This document shows positions 1 through 9,948 of a DNA stretch of 64,000 bases, piece by piece (positions within the stretch are counted from its first letter, which is position 1; each line of letters begins with the position of its first letter). The position numbers and the translations under genes are program-made. This DNA is from Vibrio tarriae (GTDB lineage Bacteria > Pseudomonadota > Gammaproteobacteria > Enterobacterales > Vibrionaceae). Where the stretch lies: contig NZ_CP022353.1 in NCBI RefSeq assembly GCF_002216685.1, forward strand, positions 682,001-746,000, written 5' to 3'. The notes beneath the pieces are model-generated. The model saw nothing but the letters and a program-made list of their open reading frames with translations. It was not told the DNA's origin and did not search any database.

Positions 1-1357
1 AACCACAGTAAGATGTGATGATAGTGACGAGGATACACACGAAACTTAGCCACATAAATGGTGCATAAGAGAGAGTAGCCACACCCAAAATGCTCGCCAT
101 ATAGATGCCGTTATCACTCCAAGGCACCATGCCAGAGGTCAGTGTACCGCCGAATTCTGCGTTACGAGACAAGTTCTTACGTTGATAGCCTAAACGATCG
201 TAGTTCTTGGCACAGATTTTTGGGGTCAGGATCAGTGATACATACATCGCAGAACCAAATACGTTCCCCATAAAGGCGGTACCGATAGTGCTGGTCGCTA
301 GCGAACCTGGGCTAGTGACTCGGCGCTCGAACAGTTTGGCGATGGTTTCTAGCACGCCGACTCTATCGAGCAGACCACCAAAACCAAGACCGAAGACGAT
401 AACCGCAACCGATCCGAGCATGGATGACATACCGCCACGGTTAAGAATTGCATCAATAAAGCTTACGCCAGATTCAATATTGTAAGGTGCCCATGCGGTG
501 TTGAACGCTTGAAGGAAATCGACATCTTGGATCATCACAGCCCAAACGATACCGAGCAATGAACCAAAGCTGATCACTGGGAAAGAAGGCATACGCATTG
601 CTAACAAACCAAGCACAATCAATACAGGCACGAAAGAATAAGGCGTGATGTAGAACTGCTGTTCCATCGCGGCAATGACCGTCTCTACTTGTGACATATC
701 GACGTTGCCAGCGTAATGGAAACCAAACAGAGTAAACAGAATGCCAGTGATCACATAGCTGATCAGAGCAATCGGTAACATGCCTTTAATGTGTTCCATC
801 ACTTCAACGTTAGACATCGAAGAGGCTAAGATCACAGAGTCAGACAGGGGAGACATCTTATCGCCGAAGTAACAGCCTGACAGTACAGCACCTGCAGTGA
901 TAGGCGCTGGAATACCAAGGCCTTGCCCAATTCCCATCATGGCAATACCGGCTGTACCTGCCGCACCCCAAGAGGTTCCCGTTGCCAGAGCTGTCAATGA
1001 ACAAATCACCATAGTGGCTAATAAAAAGATAGAAGGGTGAATGGCTTTTAGACCGTAATAGATGATGGTTGGCACAATACCGCCGGAAATCCACGTTCCG
1101 ACAAGAGCACCGACCGCCAATAAGATCAGCACTGCGCCTAAACCATTTGAAATGCCATTCAGGGCGGCCTTTTCTAAGTCTTTGTATTTGTGTCCTAAGC
1201 GAATGCCTAAGGTCATGATCACGAACCAGCCAATATACAGAGCTAGTTGGATCGGTAAATCCAGTTTTGCGGTAAATGAAAACGCTAACAGCAAAAATAG
1301 GCCAAGCGAGACGATAACTTGCGTCAAACTTGGCAGGCGTTGTTGGGCTTGCAACAT
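1..1357 (-). CDS. nhaC: NhaC-family Na+/H+ antiporter (C-terminus beyond window edge)
   Basis: Reading the minus strand from an ATG at 1357 gives 452 codons without a stop, running off the left edge. The protein starts MLQAQQRLPSL and is a hydrophobic polytopic membrane protein with the conserved NhaC-type stretches TGTSWGAAGTAG, CYFGDKMSPLSDS and VPWSDNGIYM, the last close to the edge. NhaC proteins exchange cytoplasmic Na+ for external H+ at the inner membrane, which suits a halophilic vibrio. An AAGAGG ribosome-binding site lies about 10 bases before the start. Fewer than about 30 residues are probably missing, judging from the usual length near 480. The substrate could also be another Na+-coupled pair such as malate/lactate, as seen for some NhaC relatives; the antiporter family call is firm, the exact ions are inferred. 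Confidence 0.85.
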   Translation of the reverse strand, partial: MLQAQQRLPSLTQVIVSLGLFLLLAFSFTAKLDLPIQLALYIGWFVIMTLGIRLGHKYKDLEKAALNGISNGLGAVLILLAVGALVGTWISGGIVPTIIYYGLKAIHPSIFLLATMVICSLTALATGTSWGAAGTAGIAMMGIGQGLGIPAPITAGAVLSGCYFGDKMSPLSDSVILASSMSNVEVMEHIKGMLPIALISYVITGILFTLFGFHYAGNVDMSQVETVIAAMEQQFYITPYSFVPVLIVLGLLAMRMPSFPVISFGSLLGIVWAVMIQDVDFLQAFNTAWAPYNIESGVSFIDAILNRGGMSSMLGSVAVIVFGLGFGGLLDRVGVLETIAKLFERRVTSPGSLATSTIGTAFMGNVFGSAMYVSLILTPKICAKNYDRLGYQRKNLSRNAEFGGTLTSGMVPWSDNGIYMASILGVATLSYAPFMWLSFVCILVTIITSYCG

Positions 1358-1781
1358 ACTAAGAGCCTCTTATCCAATCGTTAGTAAGGAGTCAGGATGT
1401 CCTTATTGAGTCGGAGTGCACTTTACCGTAGTTGAAATAATATATCGACATCAAAGCTGTTTGTTGTGATTTATATCGTTCAAGTGGTTAATTTGTAGTG
1501 TTTACTGTTTGTTTTTTGAGTAATAAATGAAAGCAAATCTTTTGTAGTGTGGGTTTATTGTGTAACAGGAAATAAGTTTTTTGGTAAAAATCTGACGTCA
1601 ATACTCTAACTTGGTCAAAAAGTGAGAGTTTTAAGATGCTTGCCGTAAAAAAGCGAATAACCCCGAGAGAAGGATAAGAAAAAGTTGTCGGATTTGCTAA
1701 GAAAGGCTTGAGATTTCAGGCTGAACCACTTATAGATGGAGCCAGTGATTTGACATTGGATCTACACGGAGAGTAAGGGAA
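1358..1781. promoter_or_regulatory. Divergent intergenic region between nhaC-like gene and asd
   Basis: This 424-bp AT-rich gap separates two divergent genes and must carry both promoters. I see no credible ORF, no strong palindrome and no recognisable riboswitch; in particular I could not pick out a lysine riboswitch fold upstream of asd. A purine-rich ribosome-binding site (GTAAGGGA) lies directly before the asd ATG. Confidence 0.5.
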
Positions 1782-2894
1782 ATGAGAGTAGGTTTAGTAG
1801 GTTGGCGTGGCATGGTCGGTTCTGTCCTCATGCAACGCATGGTAGAAGAGCGCGATTTTGATCTGATTGAACCGGTTTTCTTCAGTACATCGCAAATTGG
1901 CGTTCCTGCCCCTAATTTTGGTAAAGATGCAGGCATGTTGCACGATGCGTTCGACATTGAGAGCCTCAAGCAGCTTGATGCTGTCATTACCTGCCAAGGC
2001 GGTAGTTATACCGAAAAGGTCTACCCAGCACTGCGTCAAGCGGGTTGGAAAGGTTACTGGATCGATGCAGCATCGACATTGCGTATGGATAAAGAGGCGA
2101 TCATCACTCTGGATCCCGTTAACCTTAAACAAATTCTGCATGGTATTCATCATGGTACAAAAACCTTTGTCGGTGGTAACTGTACTGTGAGCTTAATGTT
2201 AATGGCACTTGGTGGCCTGTATGAGCGTGGCTTGGTGGAATGGATGAGCGCTATGACTTACCAAGCAGCATCCGGAGCGGGCGCACAAAACATGCGTGAG
2301 CTGATTTCACAAATGGGTGTGATTAATGATGCCGTCAGCTCAGAGCTTGCCAATCCTGCCAGCTCCATTTTGGATATTGATAAGAAAGTGGCTGAAACCA
2401 TGCGTTCGGGTTCTTTCCCAACCGATAACTTTGGGGTGCCGCTGGCAGGTTCACTGATCCCTTGGATTGACGTGAAACGCGATAATGGCCAAAGCAAAGA
2501 AGAGTGGAAAGCGGGTGTAGAAGCCAACAAAATTCTTGGTTTGCAAGATTCTCCAGTACCGATTGATGGTACGTGTGTGCGTATCGGCGCAATGCGTTGC
2601 CACTCTCAGGCATTGACCATCAAACTGAAGCAGAACATTCCTCTCGATGAAATCGAGGAGATGATTGCTACTCATAACGATTGGGTCAAAGTGATCCCGA
2701 ATGAGCGTGACATTACCGCACGTGAACTGACACCCGCTAAAGTAACTGGCACGCTGTCTGTCCCCGTCGGCCGTTTACGCAAAATGGCGATGGGCGATGA
2801 TTTCCTCAATGCCTTCACGGTTGGCGACCAGCTCTTGTGGGGGGCTGCTGAGCCGCTGCGCCGTACGCTGCGCATCATTTTGGCCGAGAAATAA
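1782..2894 (+). CDS. asd: Aspartate-semialdehyde dehydrogenase
   Basis: This 370-aa enzyme reduces L-aspartyl-4-phosphate with NADPH to aspartate semialdehyde, the branch point to lysine, diaminopimelate, methionine and threonine. The N-terminus carries the nucleotide-binding loop [13 protein letters not shown], the catalytic cysteine is Cys134 in [10 protein letters not shown], and the acid-base histidine is His274 in AMRCHSQA. Length and motifs match the gram-negative Asd1 type. The ATG at 1782 is supported by GTAAGGGA just upstream and by the start of the dinucleotide fold a few residues in. The gene stands alone between a divergent antiporter and a convergent MarC-type gene and ends in a bidirectional terminator. 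Many vibrios have a second, gram-positive-like Asd elsewhere. Confidence 0.96.
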   Translation: MRVGLVGWRGMVGSVLMQRMVEERDFDLIEPVFFSTSQIGVPAPNFGKDAGMLHDAFDIESLKQLDAVITCQGGSYTEKVYPALRQAGWKGYWIDAASTLRMDKEAIITLDPVNLKQILHGIHHGTKTFVGGNCTVSLMLMALGGLYERGLVEWMSAMTYQAASGAGAQNMRELISQMGVINDAVSSELANPASSILDIDKKVAETMRSGSFPTDNFGVPLAGSLIPWIDVKRDNGQSKEEWKAGVEANKILGLQDSPVPIDGTCVRIGAMRCHSQALTIKLKQNIPLDEIEEMIATHNDWVKVIPNERDITARELTPAKVTGTLSVPVGRLRKMAMGDDFLNAFTVGDQLLWGAAEPLRRTLRIILAEK

Positions 2895-2926
2895 TCGTCT
2901 CCCTTGGCGACGCCACATCTCCTAAC

Positions 2927-2953
2927 AAAAAAGCGCCGTTTGGCGCTTTTTTT
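2927..2953. terminator. Bidirectional terminator, asd / ychE-like
   Basis: The hairpin AGCGCC-GTTT-GGCGCT is flanked by an A-run on the left and a T-run on the right, so it can stop both asd and the convergent membrane protein gene. Confidence 0.9.
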
Positions 2954-2983
2954 ATCGACGTCTTAAATCGAGTTATTCACGAT

Positions 2984-3622
2984 TTACGCTAAGCCGGGAA
3001 ACAAGTTACGTAGTCCATTGGCGATAAATTCAATACCGAGCGCACCAAGGATCAGACCCATGATACGGGTGATTACGTTGATACCGGTTTGTCCGAGCAA
3101 GCGGACGATATACGGTGCTGAACGGAAAAGCAGCCAAGAGCAAAAACTGAAGGCGACAACGGTCAAAATAATCCCCAAGGTATCCAGCATATTTGGATAA
3201 CGTGAGCCATAAACAATCGTTGAACTGATGGCACCGGGTCCGGCCATGAGTGGCATCGCCAGTGGGACAACCGCAATTTGCTCACGGCTGATGTATTCGG
3301 ATTTTTCCTGTTTATTCTGCTTATCCTCACCGAGCTTACCGCTCATCATCGAAAAGGCGATGCTAAGCAGCAGTAAACCGCCTGCAACACGAAATGAATC
3401 GAGAGAAATACTGAAGAGGTCGAGCAGCATTTGACCCGCCAGTAAGGCGATGATCAAGATGATGGCCACGGCGATATTCGCGGTCGCTGCGGTTTTATTT
3501 TTCTCTTCCAGCGTCATGTGGCCAGTAAGAGAAACAAATACCGGCATAATGCCTACAGGGTTTACTGCAGCCACAAGGCCGAGAAAAAATTGGAGGAATA
3601 TGGCAATTTCAAAGCTTTGCAT
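2984..3622 (-). CDS. ychE: MarC/UPF0056 family inner-membrane protein, YchE-like
   Basis: The 212-aa product has about six hydrophobic segments and the family signatures AAVNPVGIMPVF near residue 18 and PLAMPLMAGPGAIS near residue 120. MarC/UPF0056 proteins are inner-membrane proteins of unresolved function; the old link of MarC to antibiotic resistance has not held up. The neighbour is adhE, and ychE is also the neighbour of adhE in E. coli, so I use that name on synteny. It is transcribed away from adhE, giving a divergent pair with a long shared upstream region. YhgN is the alternative paralogue name. Confidence 0.75.
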   Translation of the reverse strand: MQSFEIAIFLQFFLGLVAAVNPVGIMPVFVSLTGHMTLEEKNKTAATANIAVAIILIIALLAGQMLLDLFSISLDSFRVAGGLLLLSIAFSMMSGKLGEDKQNKQEKSEYISREQIAVVPLAMPLMAGPGAISSTIVYGSRYPNMLDTLGIILTVVAFSFCSWLLFRSAPYIVRLLGQTGINVITRIMGLILGALGIEFIANGLRNLFPGLA

Positions 3623-4248
3623 GATGAAGTCTCGTAACCATCATAGGGACGTAAAGAAGCGTGCGTAATGTAAGTTAAAGATAGCAAAAGCACGAATGAA
3701 AAAAATTGAGTCGCTATTGATTATTATGTGAGAAAAACTAATTGATGAAGAATTATGCAAAGAGTAAGTGTCATTCTTGTGTCAAGTTTGTTTTCTTATT
3801 CTTTTGCCTGTTAACATTCGCACATTTTTTGTAAAAACTTGGGCGAACTCTGGTGGTCATAGACATAACCGATATACTCTCAGTAGCACGTTAACCCCCT
3901 CTTAAAAGTGGTGGTTGTGTTTAAAAATGAAACTTTTTTACAGGATGTTGTAGTTTTTTTAGTTTTTGAAAGCTAAGTGCGGTTTTTTTAATCACGAGTG
4001 ATTTTTTGTTTAAATCGTTTAATTTCAATTGTTTAGTTTATGTTTTTACTCTTGGGTACCACTTGTTAGGTAATTAGTTTTTCATAACTGATCTGAGTCA
4101 ATTTTTTTCACAGTCTGAAATATTATACTCAGCCGTGAAAGCAATTTACTAAGTCGGTTGTAAGTTAAGTCTTTGAACCACAGTAAAAACGAACTGCAGC
4201 ACACTTACTAAAGAGTTTTTAACATTTTTTTATTTTAGGAGATTCATT
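3623..4248. promoter_or_regulatory. Long leader/regulatory region upstream of adhE
   Basis: This 626-bp gap is very AT-rich with many T-runs and holds no plausible ORF. It contains the promoters of the divergent ychE-like gene and of adhE. In E. coli adhE is controlled by anaerobiosis, Cra, Fis and RNase III processing of a long leader, so a long untranslated leader would be in keeping. I looked for perfect FNR and CRP palindromes and did not find one. The adhE ribosome-binding site AGGAGA sits at 4237-4242. Confidence 0.5.
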
Positions 4249-6933
4249 ATGCCTGTTACTAATCTGGCTGAACTTGATGCTCTGGTTGCTCGCGTTAAAG
4301 CAGCTCAAGCTGAATTTGCTACTTTCTCTCAAGAACAAGTAGACAAAATCTTCCGTGCAGCCTCTCTAGCAGCAAACCAAGCACGTATCCCGCTAGCACA
4401 AATGGCGGTAGAAGAATCAGGTATGGGTATTGTTGAAGATAAAGTAATCAAAAACCACTTTGCTTCTGAGTTTATCTACAACAAGTACAAGGACGAAAAA
4501 ACCTGTGGCATCCTCGAAGAAGATGACAACCTAGGTACTATGACTATCGCTGAGCCTGTTGGCATCATCTGTGGTATCGTCCCAACGACTAACCCAACCT
4601 CAACCGCGATCTTCAAATCACTGATTTCTCTGAAGACTCGTAACGGTATCATCTTCTCTCCACACCCACGTGCGAAAAACTCAACCAACGCAGCAGCGAA
4701 ACTGGTTCTGGATGCGGCAATCGCAGCGGGTGCACCAAAAGACATCATCGGTTGGATTGACCAACCTTCAGTTGAGCTGTCAAACGCTCTGATGAAACAC
4801 GATGGCATTGCACTGATCCTTGCGACGGGTGGCCCTGGCATGGTGAAAGCGGCTTACTCTTCTGGTAAACCAGCCATCGGTGTAGGTGCAGGTAACGTTC
4901 CTGTTGTTATCGATGAAACTGCAGATATCAAACGTGCGGTTGCTTCTATCCTGATGTCTAAAACGTTCGACAACGGTGTAGTGTGTGCTTCTGAGCAAGC
5001 GGCTATCGTCGTGAGCGAAGTTTACGACGAAGTGAAAGAGCGTTTCGCAACGCACAAAGCGCACGTCCTGAGCAAAGCGGATGCAGACAAAGTGCGTAAA
5101 GTACTGCTGATTGATGGCGCTCTGAACGCGAAGATCGTAGGTCAACCTGCTGCTGCTATCGCTGAAATGGCAGGCGTAAAAGTACCTGCAGACACTAAAG
5201 TGCTGGTGGGTGAAGGTCTGGGCAAAGTCTCTTATGACGATGAATTCGCTCACGAGAAACTGTCTCCAACACTTGGCCTGTTCCGTGCTGACAACTTCGA
5301 AGATGCGGTTGCTCAAGCGGTGACTATGGTTGAGATCGGCGGTATCGGTCACACCTCAGGTCTGTACACCAACCAAGACGTTAACGCAGACCGTATCCGT
5401 TACTTCGGTGACAAACTGAAAACTGCCCGTATTCTTGTCAACATCCCAACCACTCACGGTGGTATCGGTGACCTGTACAACTTCAACGTTGCACCGTCTC
5501 TGACTCTGGGCTGTGGTTCTTGGGGTGGTAACTCAATCTCTGAGAACGTAGGTCCTAAGCACCTAATCAACAAGAAAACTGTTGCGAAGCGAGCTGAAAA
5601 CATGTTGTGGCACAAACTACCTAAGTCTATCTACTTCCGCCGTGGTAGCCTTCCAATCGCGCTGAGCGACCTAGAAGGTAAAAAACGCGCATTCCTAGTT
5701 ACTGACCGTTTCCTATTCAACAACGGTTATGCAGACGATGTGGTTGCCCTACTGAAAGCGCAAGGCATGGAAGTTCAGACATTCTTCGAAGTAGAAGCGG
5801 ATCCAACACTGTCTGTCGTAGAAAAAGGCGCGGCAGCAATGCAAAGCTTCCAACCAGATGTGATTCTCGCTCTAGGTGGTGGTTCACCAATGGATGCGGC
5901 GAAGATCATGTGGGTAATGTACGAGCACCCAGAAACTCACTTCGCAGAACTGGCCATGCGCTTTATGGACATCCGTAAGCGTATCTACAAGTTCCCTAAA
6001 ATGGGTAAAAAAGCTGAGCTTGTGTGTATCACTACCACTTCAGGTACGGGTTCAGAAGTGACACCATTTGCGGTTGTGACTGACGACAAGACTGGCGCTA
6101 AGTACCCACTGGCAGACTACGAACTGACACCACAAATGGCGATCGTAGATGCGAACCTTGTGATGAACATGCCTAAGTCTCTGACCGCTTTCGGTGGTTA
6201 CGATGCGGTAACTCACGCACTCGAAGCTTACGTATCTGTTCTTGCGAACGAATACTCAGACGGTCAAGCACTACAAGCGCTGAAGATGCTGAAAGAGTAC
6301 CTACCTTCTAGCTACGCGAATGGTGCGAAAGATCCAATCGCTCGTGAGAAAGTACACAACGCAGCCACTATCGCTGGTATCGCATTCGCGAACGCGTTCT
6401 TGGGTGTATGTCACTCAATGGCGCACAAAATCGGTGCTGAGTTCCACCTACCACACGGTTTGGCGAACGCTCTGCTGATTGCTAACGTAGTACGTTACAA
6501 CGCGAACGACAACCCAACCAAACAAACGGCATTCTCTCAATACGACCGTCCACAAGCACGTCGTCGTTATGCAGAAGTGGCGGACCACTTAGGTCTGAGC
6601 CAACCGGGTGACCGTACTGCGCAGAAGATTGAGCGTCTGCTGACTTGGTTGGATGAACTGAAAGTTAACCTAGACATTCCAAAATCAATCCAAGCTGCGG
6701 GTGTAGCAGAAGCAGACTTCCTTGCAAAAGTGGATGAGCTAGCGGTTGAAGCGTTTGATGACCAATGTACTGGTGCAAACCCACGCTACCCACTGATTGC
6801 TGAGCTGAAAGAAGTTCTGCTGGCTTCTTACTACGGTAAGCCATTCGTTGAAGGTCAAACTTTCGAAGGCACCACTGTTATCGTAAAGAAAGCAGATCAA
6901 GAAGCGGCGAAAGCGCCAAAAGCGAAAAAGTAA
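4249..6933 (+). CDS. adhE: Bifunctional acetaldehyde-CoA/alcohol dehydrogenase
   Basis: AdhE (894 aa) converts acetyl-CoA to acetaldehyde and then ethanol with two NADH, regenerating NAD+ in fermentation. Residues 1 to about 440 form the CoA-acylating aldehyde dehydrogenase, with catalytic Cys246 in GVVCASEQ. After a linker, residues from about 450 form the iron-dependent alcohol dehydrogenase, with GGGSPMDAAK for NAD binding and iron ligands in GYDAVTHALEA and in CHSMAHKIGAEFHLPHG. Related AdhE proteins polymerise into spirosomes. Length matches the E. coli enzyme (891 aa). Codon use is strongly biased to preferred codons, as expected for a highly expressed gene. AGGAGA six bases before the ATG fixes the start, and a strong terminator follows. 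Confidence 0.98.
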   Translation: MPVTNLAELDALVARVKAAQAEFATFSQEQVDKIFRAASLAANQARIPLAQMAVEESGMGIVEDKVIKNHFASEFIYNKYKDEKTCGILEEDDNLGTMTIAEPVGIICGIVPTTNPTSTAIFKSLISLKTRNGIIFSPHPRAKNSTNAAAKLVLDAAIAAGAPKDIIGWIDQPSVELSNALMKHDGIALILATGGPGMVKAAYSSGKPAIGVGAGNVPVVIDETADIKRAVASILMSKTFDNGVVCASEQAAIVVSEVYDEVKERFATHKAHVLSKADADKVRKVLLIDGALNAKIVGQPAAAIAEMAGVKVPADTKVLVGEGLGKVSYDDEFAHEKLSPTLGLFRADNFEDAVAQAVTMVEIGGIGHTSGLYTNQDVNADRIRYFGDKLKTARILVNIPTTHGGIGDLYNFNVAPSLTLGCGSWGGNSISENVGPKHLINKKTVAKRAENMLWHKLPKSIYFRRGSLPIALSDLEGKKRAFLVTDRFLFNNGYADDVVALLKAQGMEVQTFFEVEADPTLSVVEKGAAAMQSFQPDVILALGGGSPMDAAKIMWVMYEHPETHFAELAMRFMDIRKRIYKFPKMGKKAELVCITTTSGTGSEVTPFAVVTDDKTGAKYPLADYELTPQMAIVDANLVMNMPKSLTAFGGYDAVTHALEAYVSVLANEYSDGQALQALKMLKEYLPSSYANGAKDPIAREKVHNAATIAGIAFANAFLGVCHSMAHKIGAEFHLPHGLANALLIANVVRYNANDNPTKQTAFSQYDRPQARRRYAEVADHLGLSQPGDRTAQKIERLLTWLDELKVNLDIPKSIQAAGVAEADFLAKVDELAVEAFDDQCTGANPRYPLIAELKEVLLASYYGKPFVEGQTFEGTTVIVKKADQEAAKAPKAKK

Positions 6934-6974
6934 TGTGATTGGTTTTCGCTAGCACGAAACAAATCGGGAAATAC

Positions 6975-7000
6975 AAACCCTCCGCAAGGAGGGTTTTTTT
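6975..7000 (+). terminator. adhE terminator
   Basis: The hairpin ACCCTCC-GCAA-GGAGGGT is followed by seven T residues, 42 bases after the adhE stop codon. Confidence 0.92.
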
Positions 7001-7042
7001 ATGCCATGACTTTGGGAAGAGTCAGTAAGATGGCCACTTGAG

Positions 7043-7918
7043 TTAGGTCCACATCACCAAGATAGCGGCCAGAGCCACTAAGATAAGCCCGAATCCATCT
7101 TTAATTCGCACTTTTTGACCTAGCCAGAAGATGGAAATCAACATAGTGAAAAAGATCTCCACTTGGCCAAGCGTTTTCACATAAGGCACGGCTTGCAATG
7201 ACATGGCGCTAAACCAACCTATCGAGCCTAAGCAACTGCTCACACTGGTCAACATGACTAACTTCGGGCGTTGCCAAAGCTTGTACAAGGTCGATCTCTC
7301 TTTAATGAGCAAGTATCCGACCAAACAGAGTGTTTGCAGCGAGATGACCAACAACAATACCCAAGCTGCACTGTAAGGGAAGGGGAGTTGTGAGGCGAGA
7401 CTGGCTTCACGAACCCAGAGTGAAGTGAGAGCAAATGCGCTACCGCTGCTCAAGCCAAGAAGTACGGTCGGGAGTGAAAGCTGTTTAAAACCGCCGTGAC
7501 TGCTCAGCATAAAGACTCCAACCCCGCCAATCACTACACCAAGCCAGCCTAATACCGTGAGTTGAGTGCCGAAAAACAGCATACCCAAGATTGCAGCCAC
7601 CAAAGCTTCGCTTTTAGCCAGCCCTGCACCAACCGCGTAGTTGTTGTATTTAAAAAGCTTGACCATTAACGCGGTAGCCAGGATCTGCATGAACGATGCG
7701 CCGACCACATAATGCCAAAATTCACTGGAGAAGGTGGGTAATGCGGCAGGTTGCCATTGATAGAGTGCGATCAGATACACGCCAGCAATCGGGCTTGACC
7801 AGAGAAAGCGTGCGAGGGTCACACCTGCTGTTGTCACATCGCCAGATAAACGGCTCTGGAATGCGTTGCGCCATGCTTGCATAAAGGCAGCAAACAGGGT
7901 GAGAAAAATCCATGTCAT
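7043..7918 (-). CDS. EamA/DMT-superfamily transporter
   Basis: The 291-aa protein has about ten hydrophobic helices arranged as two repeats of five, the architecture of the 10-TMS drug/metabolite exporter (EamA) family. It begins MTWIFLTLFAAFMQAWRNAF and each half carries the usual small-residue-rich helix (GAGLAKSEALVAAI in the first half). Such proteins sit in the inner membrane and usually export amino acids, nucleosides or other small metabolites; the substrate cannot be read from the sequence. It is a single gene pointing towards adhE and transcribed in the same direction as the SulP gene behind it, with a 117-bp gap. Confidence 0.8.
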   Translation of the reverse strand: MTWIFLTLFAAFMQAWRNAFQSRLSGDVTTAGVTLARFLWSSPIAGVYLIALYQWQPAALPTFSSEFWHYVVGASFMQILATALMVKLFKYNNYAVGAGLAKSEALVAAILGMLFFGTQLTVLGWLGVVIGGVGVFMLSSHGGFKQLSLPTVLLGLSSGSAFALTSLWVREASLASQLPFPYSAAWVLLLVISLQTLCLVGYLLIKERSTLYKLWQRPKLVMLTSVSSCLGSIGWFSAMSLQAVPYVKTLGQVEIFFTMLISIFWLGQKVRIKDGFGLILVALAAILVMWT

Positions 7919-8006
7919 GGTGTGCTCCAGAAGAAAGTGGAAGCACCATGCTAGAGAAAGGCTAAATTATCAGCAAGTTAAATCATCGATGGCTGACCGC
8001 GGTGAA

Positions 8007-8029
8007 CAAGGCAGCGCGAGGCTGCCTTG
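8007..8029 (-). terminator. Hairpin downstream of sulP-like gene
   Basis: A perfect stem CAAGGCAG/CTGCCTTG lies seven bases beyond the stop of the SulP gene. It lacks a clear U-tract on the coding strand, so it may be a weak terminator or an mRNA-stabilising 3' hairpin. Confidence 0.45.
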
Positions 8030-8035
8030 GTGATA

Positions 8036-9601
8036 TTATCCTGCCAAAACATCACTAGCGACTTTGTAGGTTGGATCTTCTTTAAGGTTGATTTCCACTA
8101 AGCTGCCTGCTTTCTGTAGTAGAGCGCGGCAGTCTTGACTTAAATGGCGCAAGTGCAAGGTTTTACCAACGGCAGCATAACGTTCCGCTAAGGTTTCTAT
8201 CGCATCAATCGCTGAATGATCGGCCACACGTGAGCGAGCGAAATCGACAATCACTTCTTTAGGATCATGGTGCGCATCAAACAATTCAAGGAAGTTCGCG
8301 GCCGACCCAAAGAAAATGGGGCCATGAATATGATATTCCTTATGCCCATCAGGATTGATATGGCTGGCTGCATAAATATGTTTGGCGTGCTCCCATGCAA
8401 ACATCAACGCAGAGGCAATCACACCGACTGCGACCGCAATCGCTAAATCGGTAAACACGGTAACCACTGTCACCAACACAATGACGAAGAAATCTTGTTT
8501 CGGAACTCGGCGCGCTAATTTGAAGGTAGCCCATTCAAAAGTGCCAATCACCACCATAAACATGACGCCGACTAATGCCGCAAGCGGGATCATCTCAATC
8601 AAAGAAGCGGTAAACAGGATAAAGCACAGCAGCAATACGGCTGCGACTATCCCCGATAGACGACCACGTCCACCAGAGTTAACGTTGATCATCGATTGCC
8701 CAATCATGGCGCAGCCACCCATGGCACCAAACATGGAGCAGGTGATATTGGCTAAGCCTTGCCCCATACACTCACGGTTGGATTGGCCGCGAGTGCCAGT
8801 CATTTCATCTAAAACCGCCAGCGTCAGCAGTGACTCTATCAAGCCAATCGCAGCGAGAATTAAAGCGTAAGGGAAAATGATCGTTAGGGTTTCCCAAGTC
8901 AGAGGTACCGCGGGAATCGAAAAAGAGGGAAGAGAGCCCGCAAGAGTTGCCGCATCATTCCCAGACATAGCCCGCAGAAAATCCACGACGGTACGAGTTT
9001 CCAAGCCTAAACCTTGAACCAGCAGAGTGACAGTGACTATCGCTGCCAATGAAGAAGGTATCGCGGTGGTGAGTTTGGGTAGAAAATGGATGATCGCCAT
9101 CGTTAAGGCAACCAGCCCTAACATGAGGAGCAATTCCTTTTGTGGTAGCCAAGTCATGACTCCGTTGAGATCGGGAGCTTTAAATTGGCCGAGTTGAGCT
9201 AGAAAAATCACAATCGCTAGTCCATTCACAAAACCAATCATCACTGGATGCGGTACCATGCGAATAAATTTGCCTAACTTAAACAAGCCTGCTGCCACTT
9301 GCAGTAAACCCGTGAGAAGAATCGCGGCAAATAAATACTGCACACCATGGCTTGCGACTAAGCTCACCATCACCACTGCCATTGCTCCGGTTGCACCAGA
9401 AATCATACCGGGACGACCACCAAAAATGGAGGTAATCAGGCCGACAATAAACGCGGCATAAAGGCCAACCATAGGGTCGACCCCCGCGACAAAAGCAAAA
9501 GCCACCGCTTCTGGTACCAGAGCCAGTGCGACCGTCAACCCAGATAACACATCATTTTTTATTGAGTGCTGCGAGAAAGAAGGGAATTCAAACATGGGCA
9601 A
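8036..9601 (-). CDS. SulP/SLC26-family anion transporter with STAS domain
   Basis: This 521-aa protein has an N-terminal membrane domain (about residues 15-390) typical of SulP carriers, with [17 protein letters not shown] and [17 protein letters not shown], and a C-terminal cytosolic STAS domain (from about 410) with [13 protein letters not shown]. SulP carriers move sulfate, bicarbonate, or dicarboxylates, often with Na+ or H+; the substrate is not decidable here. The longest frame starts with TTG at 9601, about eight bases after a GGA; an ATG two codons later (9595) is the alternative start, with poorer spacing. The gene is the first in its direction and has no functionally related neighbour. 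Confidence 0.85.
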   Translation of the reverse strand: MPMFEFPSFSQHSIKNDVLSGLTVALALVPEAVAFAFVAGVDPMVGLYAAFIVGLITSIFGGRPGMISGATGAMAVVMVSLVASHGVQYLFAAILLTGLLQVAAGLFKLGKFIRMVPHPVMIGFVNGLAIVIFLAQLGQFKAPDLNGVMTWLPQKELLLMLGLVALTMAIIHFLPKLTTAIPSSLAAIVTVTLLVQGLGLETRTVVDFLRAMSGNDAATLAGSLPSFSIPAVPLTWETLTIIFPYALILAAIGLIESLLTLAVLDEMTGTRGQSNRECMGQGLANITCSMFGAMGGCAMIGQSMINVNSGGRGRLSGIVAAVLLLCFILFTASLIEMIPLAALVGVMFMVVIGTFEWATFKLARRVPKQDFFVIVLVTVVTVFTDLAIAVAVGVIASALMFAWEHAKHIYAASHINPDGHKEYHIHGPIFFGSAANFLELFDAHHDPKEVIVDFARSRVADHSAIDAIETLAERYAAVGKTLHLRHLSQDCRALLQKAGSLVEINLKEDPTYKVASDVLAG

Positions 9602-9789
9602 AACCGTGTTCCGTATTTGTGTTGCTCATGAGTGATGAGCATGAAGTGAACCGAGCCGCTTAACATAAAGTGAAAGATCAAGGTGTGACTAAGCGGGTTA
9701 ATTTTGAACTGCGGATGCTACAGAATTGAACGGTAGGGTGCAATCATCAATTATAGTGTGAGCCCATATCACCAGCGTGAATAAGGTCA

Positions 9790-9848
9790 TCCCCTTGCTA
9801 CTTGAGCTCTAGCGCTATTGGCTGCAACGCCAAGTAGTATGTACGCAA
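9790..9848. repeat. Degenerate, internally deleted ERIC-like repeat
   Basis: The left part (CCCTTGCTACTTGAGCTC, then ATTGGCTGCA) matches the left arm of the full ERIC at 41118-41245, and the right part (CTGCAACGCCAAGT) resembles its right end. The centre of the element is missing. The match was made by eye and the right-hand end is uncertain. Confidence 0.45.
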
Positions 9849-9903
9849 GGCATCTGCGCAAGAGATGATGCAAGATTGTTGGGAAATACAAGAATCACGA
9901 GTA

Positions 9904-9930
9904 AAAGAAAGGGCTGCGTCGGCAGCCCTT
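9904..9930 (-). terminator. rne terminator
   Basis: On the minus strand the stem AAGGGCTGC-CGAC-GCAGCCCTT is followed by TCTTTTAC. It begins about 20 bases after the rne stop codon. Confidence 0.85.
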
Positions 9931-9948
9931 ATCGTATGGTTTAGCTAT

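Larger units (their letters stand above)
9602..9948. other. Intergenic region, sulP-like gene to rne 3' end
   Basis: This 347-bp gap contains the upstream region of the SulP gene, a degenerate ERIC-like repeat near 9790-9848 and the rne terminator. I see no gene in it. Confidence 0.5.

Noticed and set aside
1358..1781. Possible lysine riboswitch before asd
   Set aside because: I could not find the conserved lysine riboswitch core; the region has no long paired elements.
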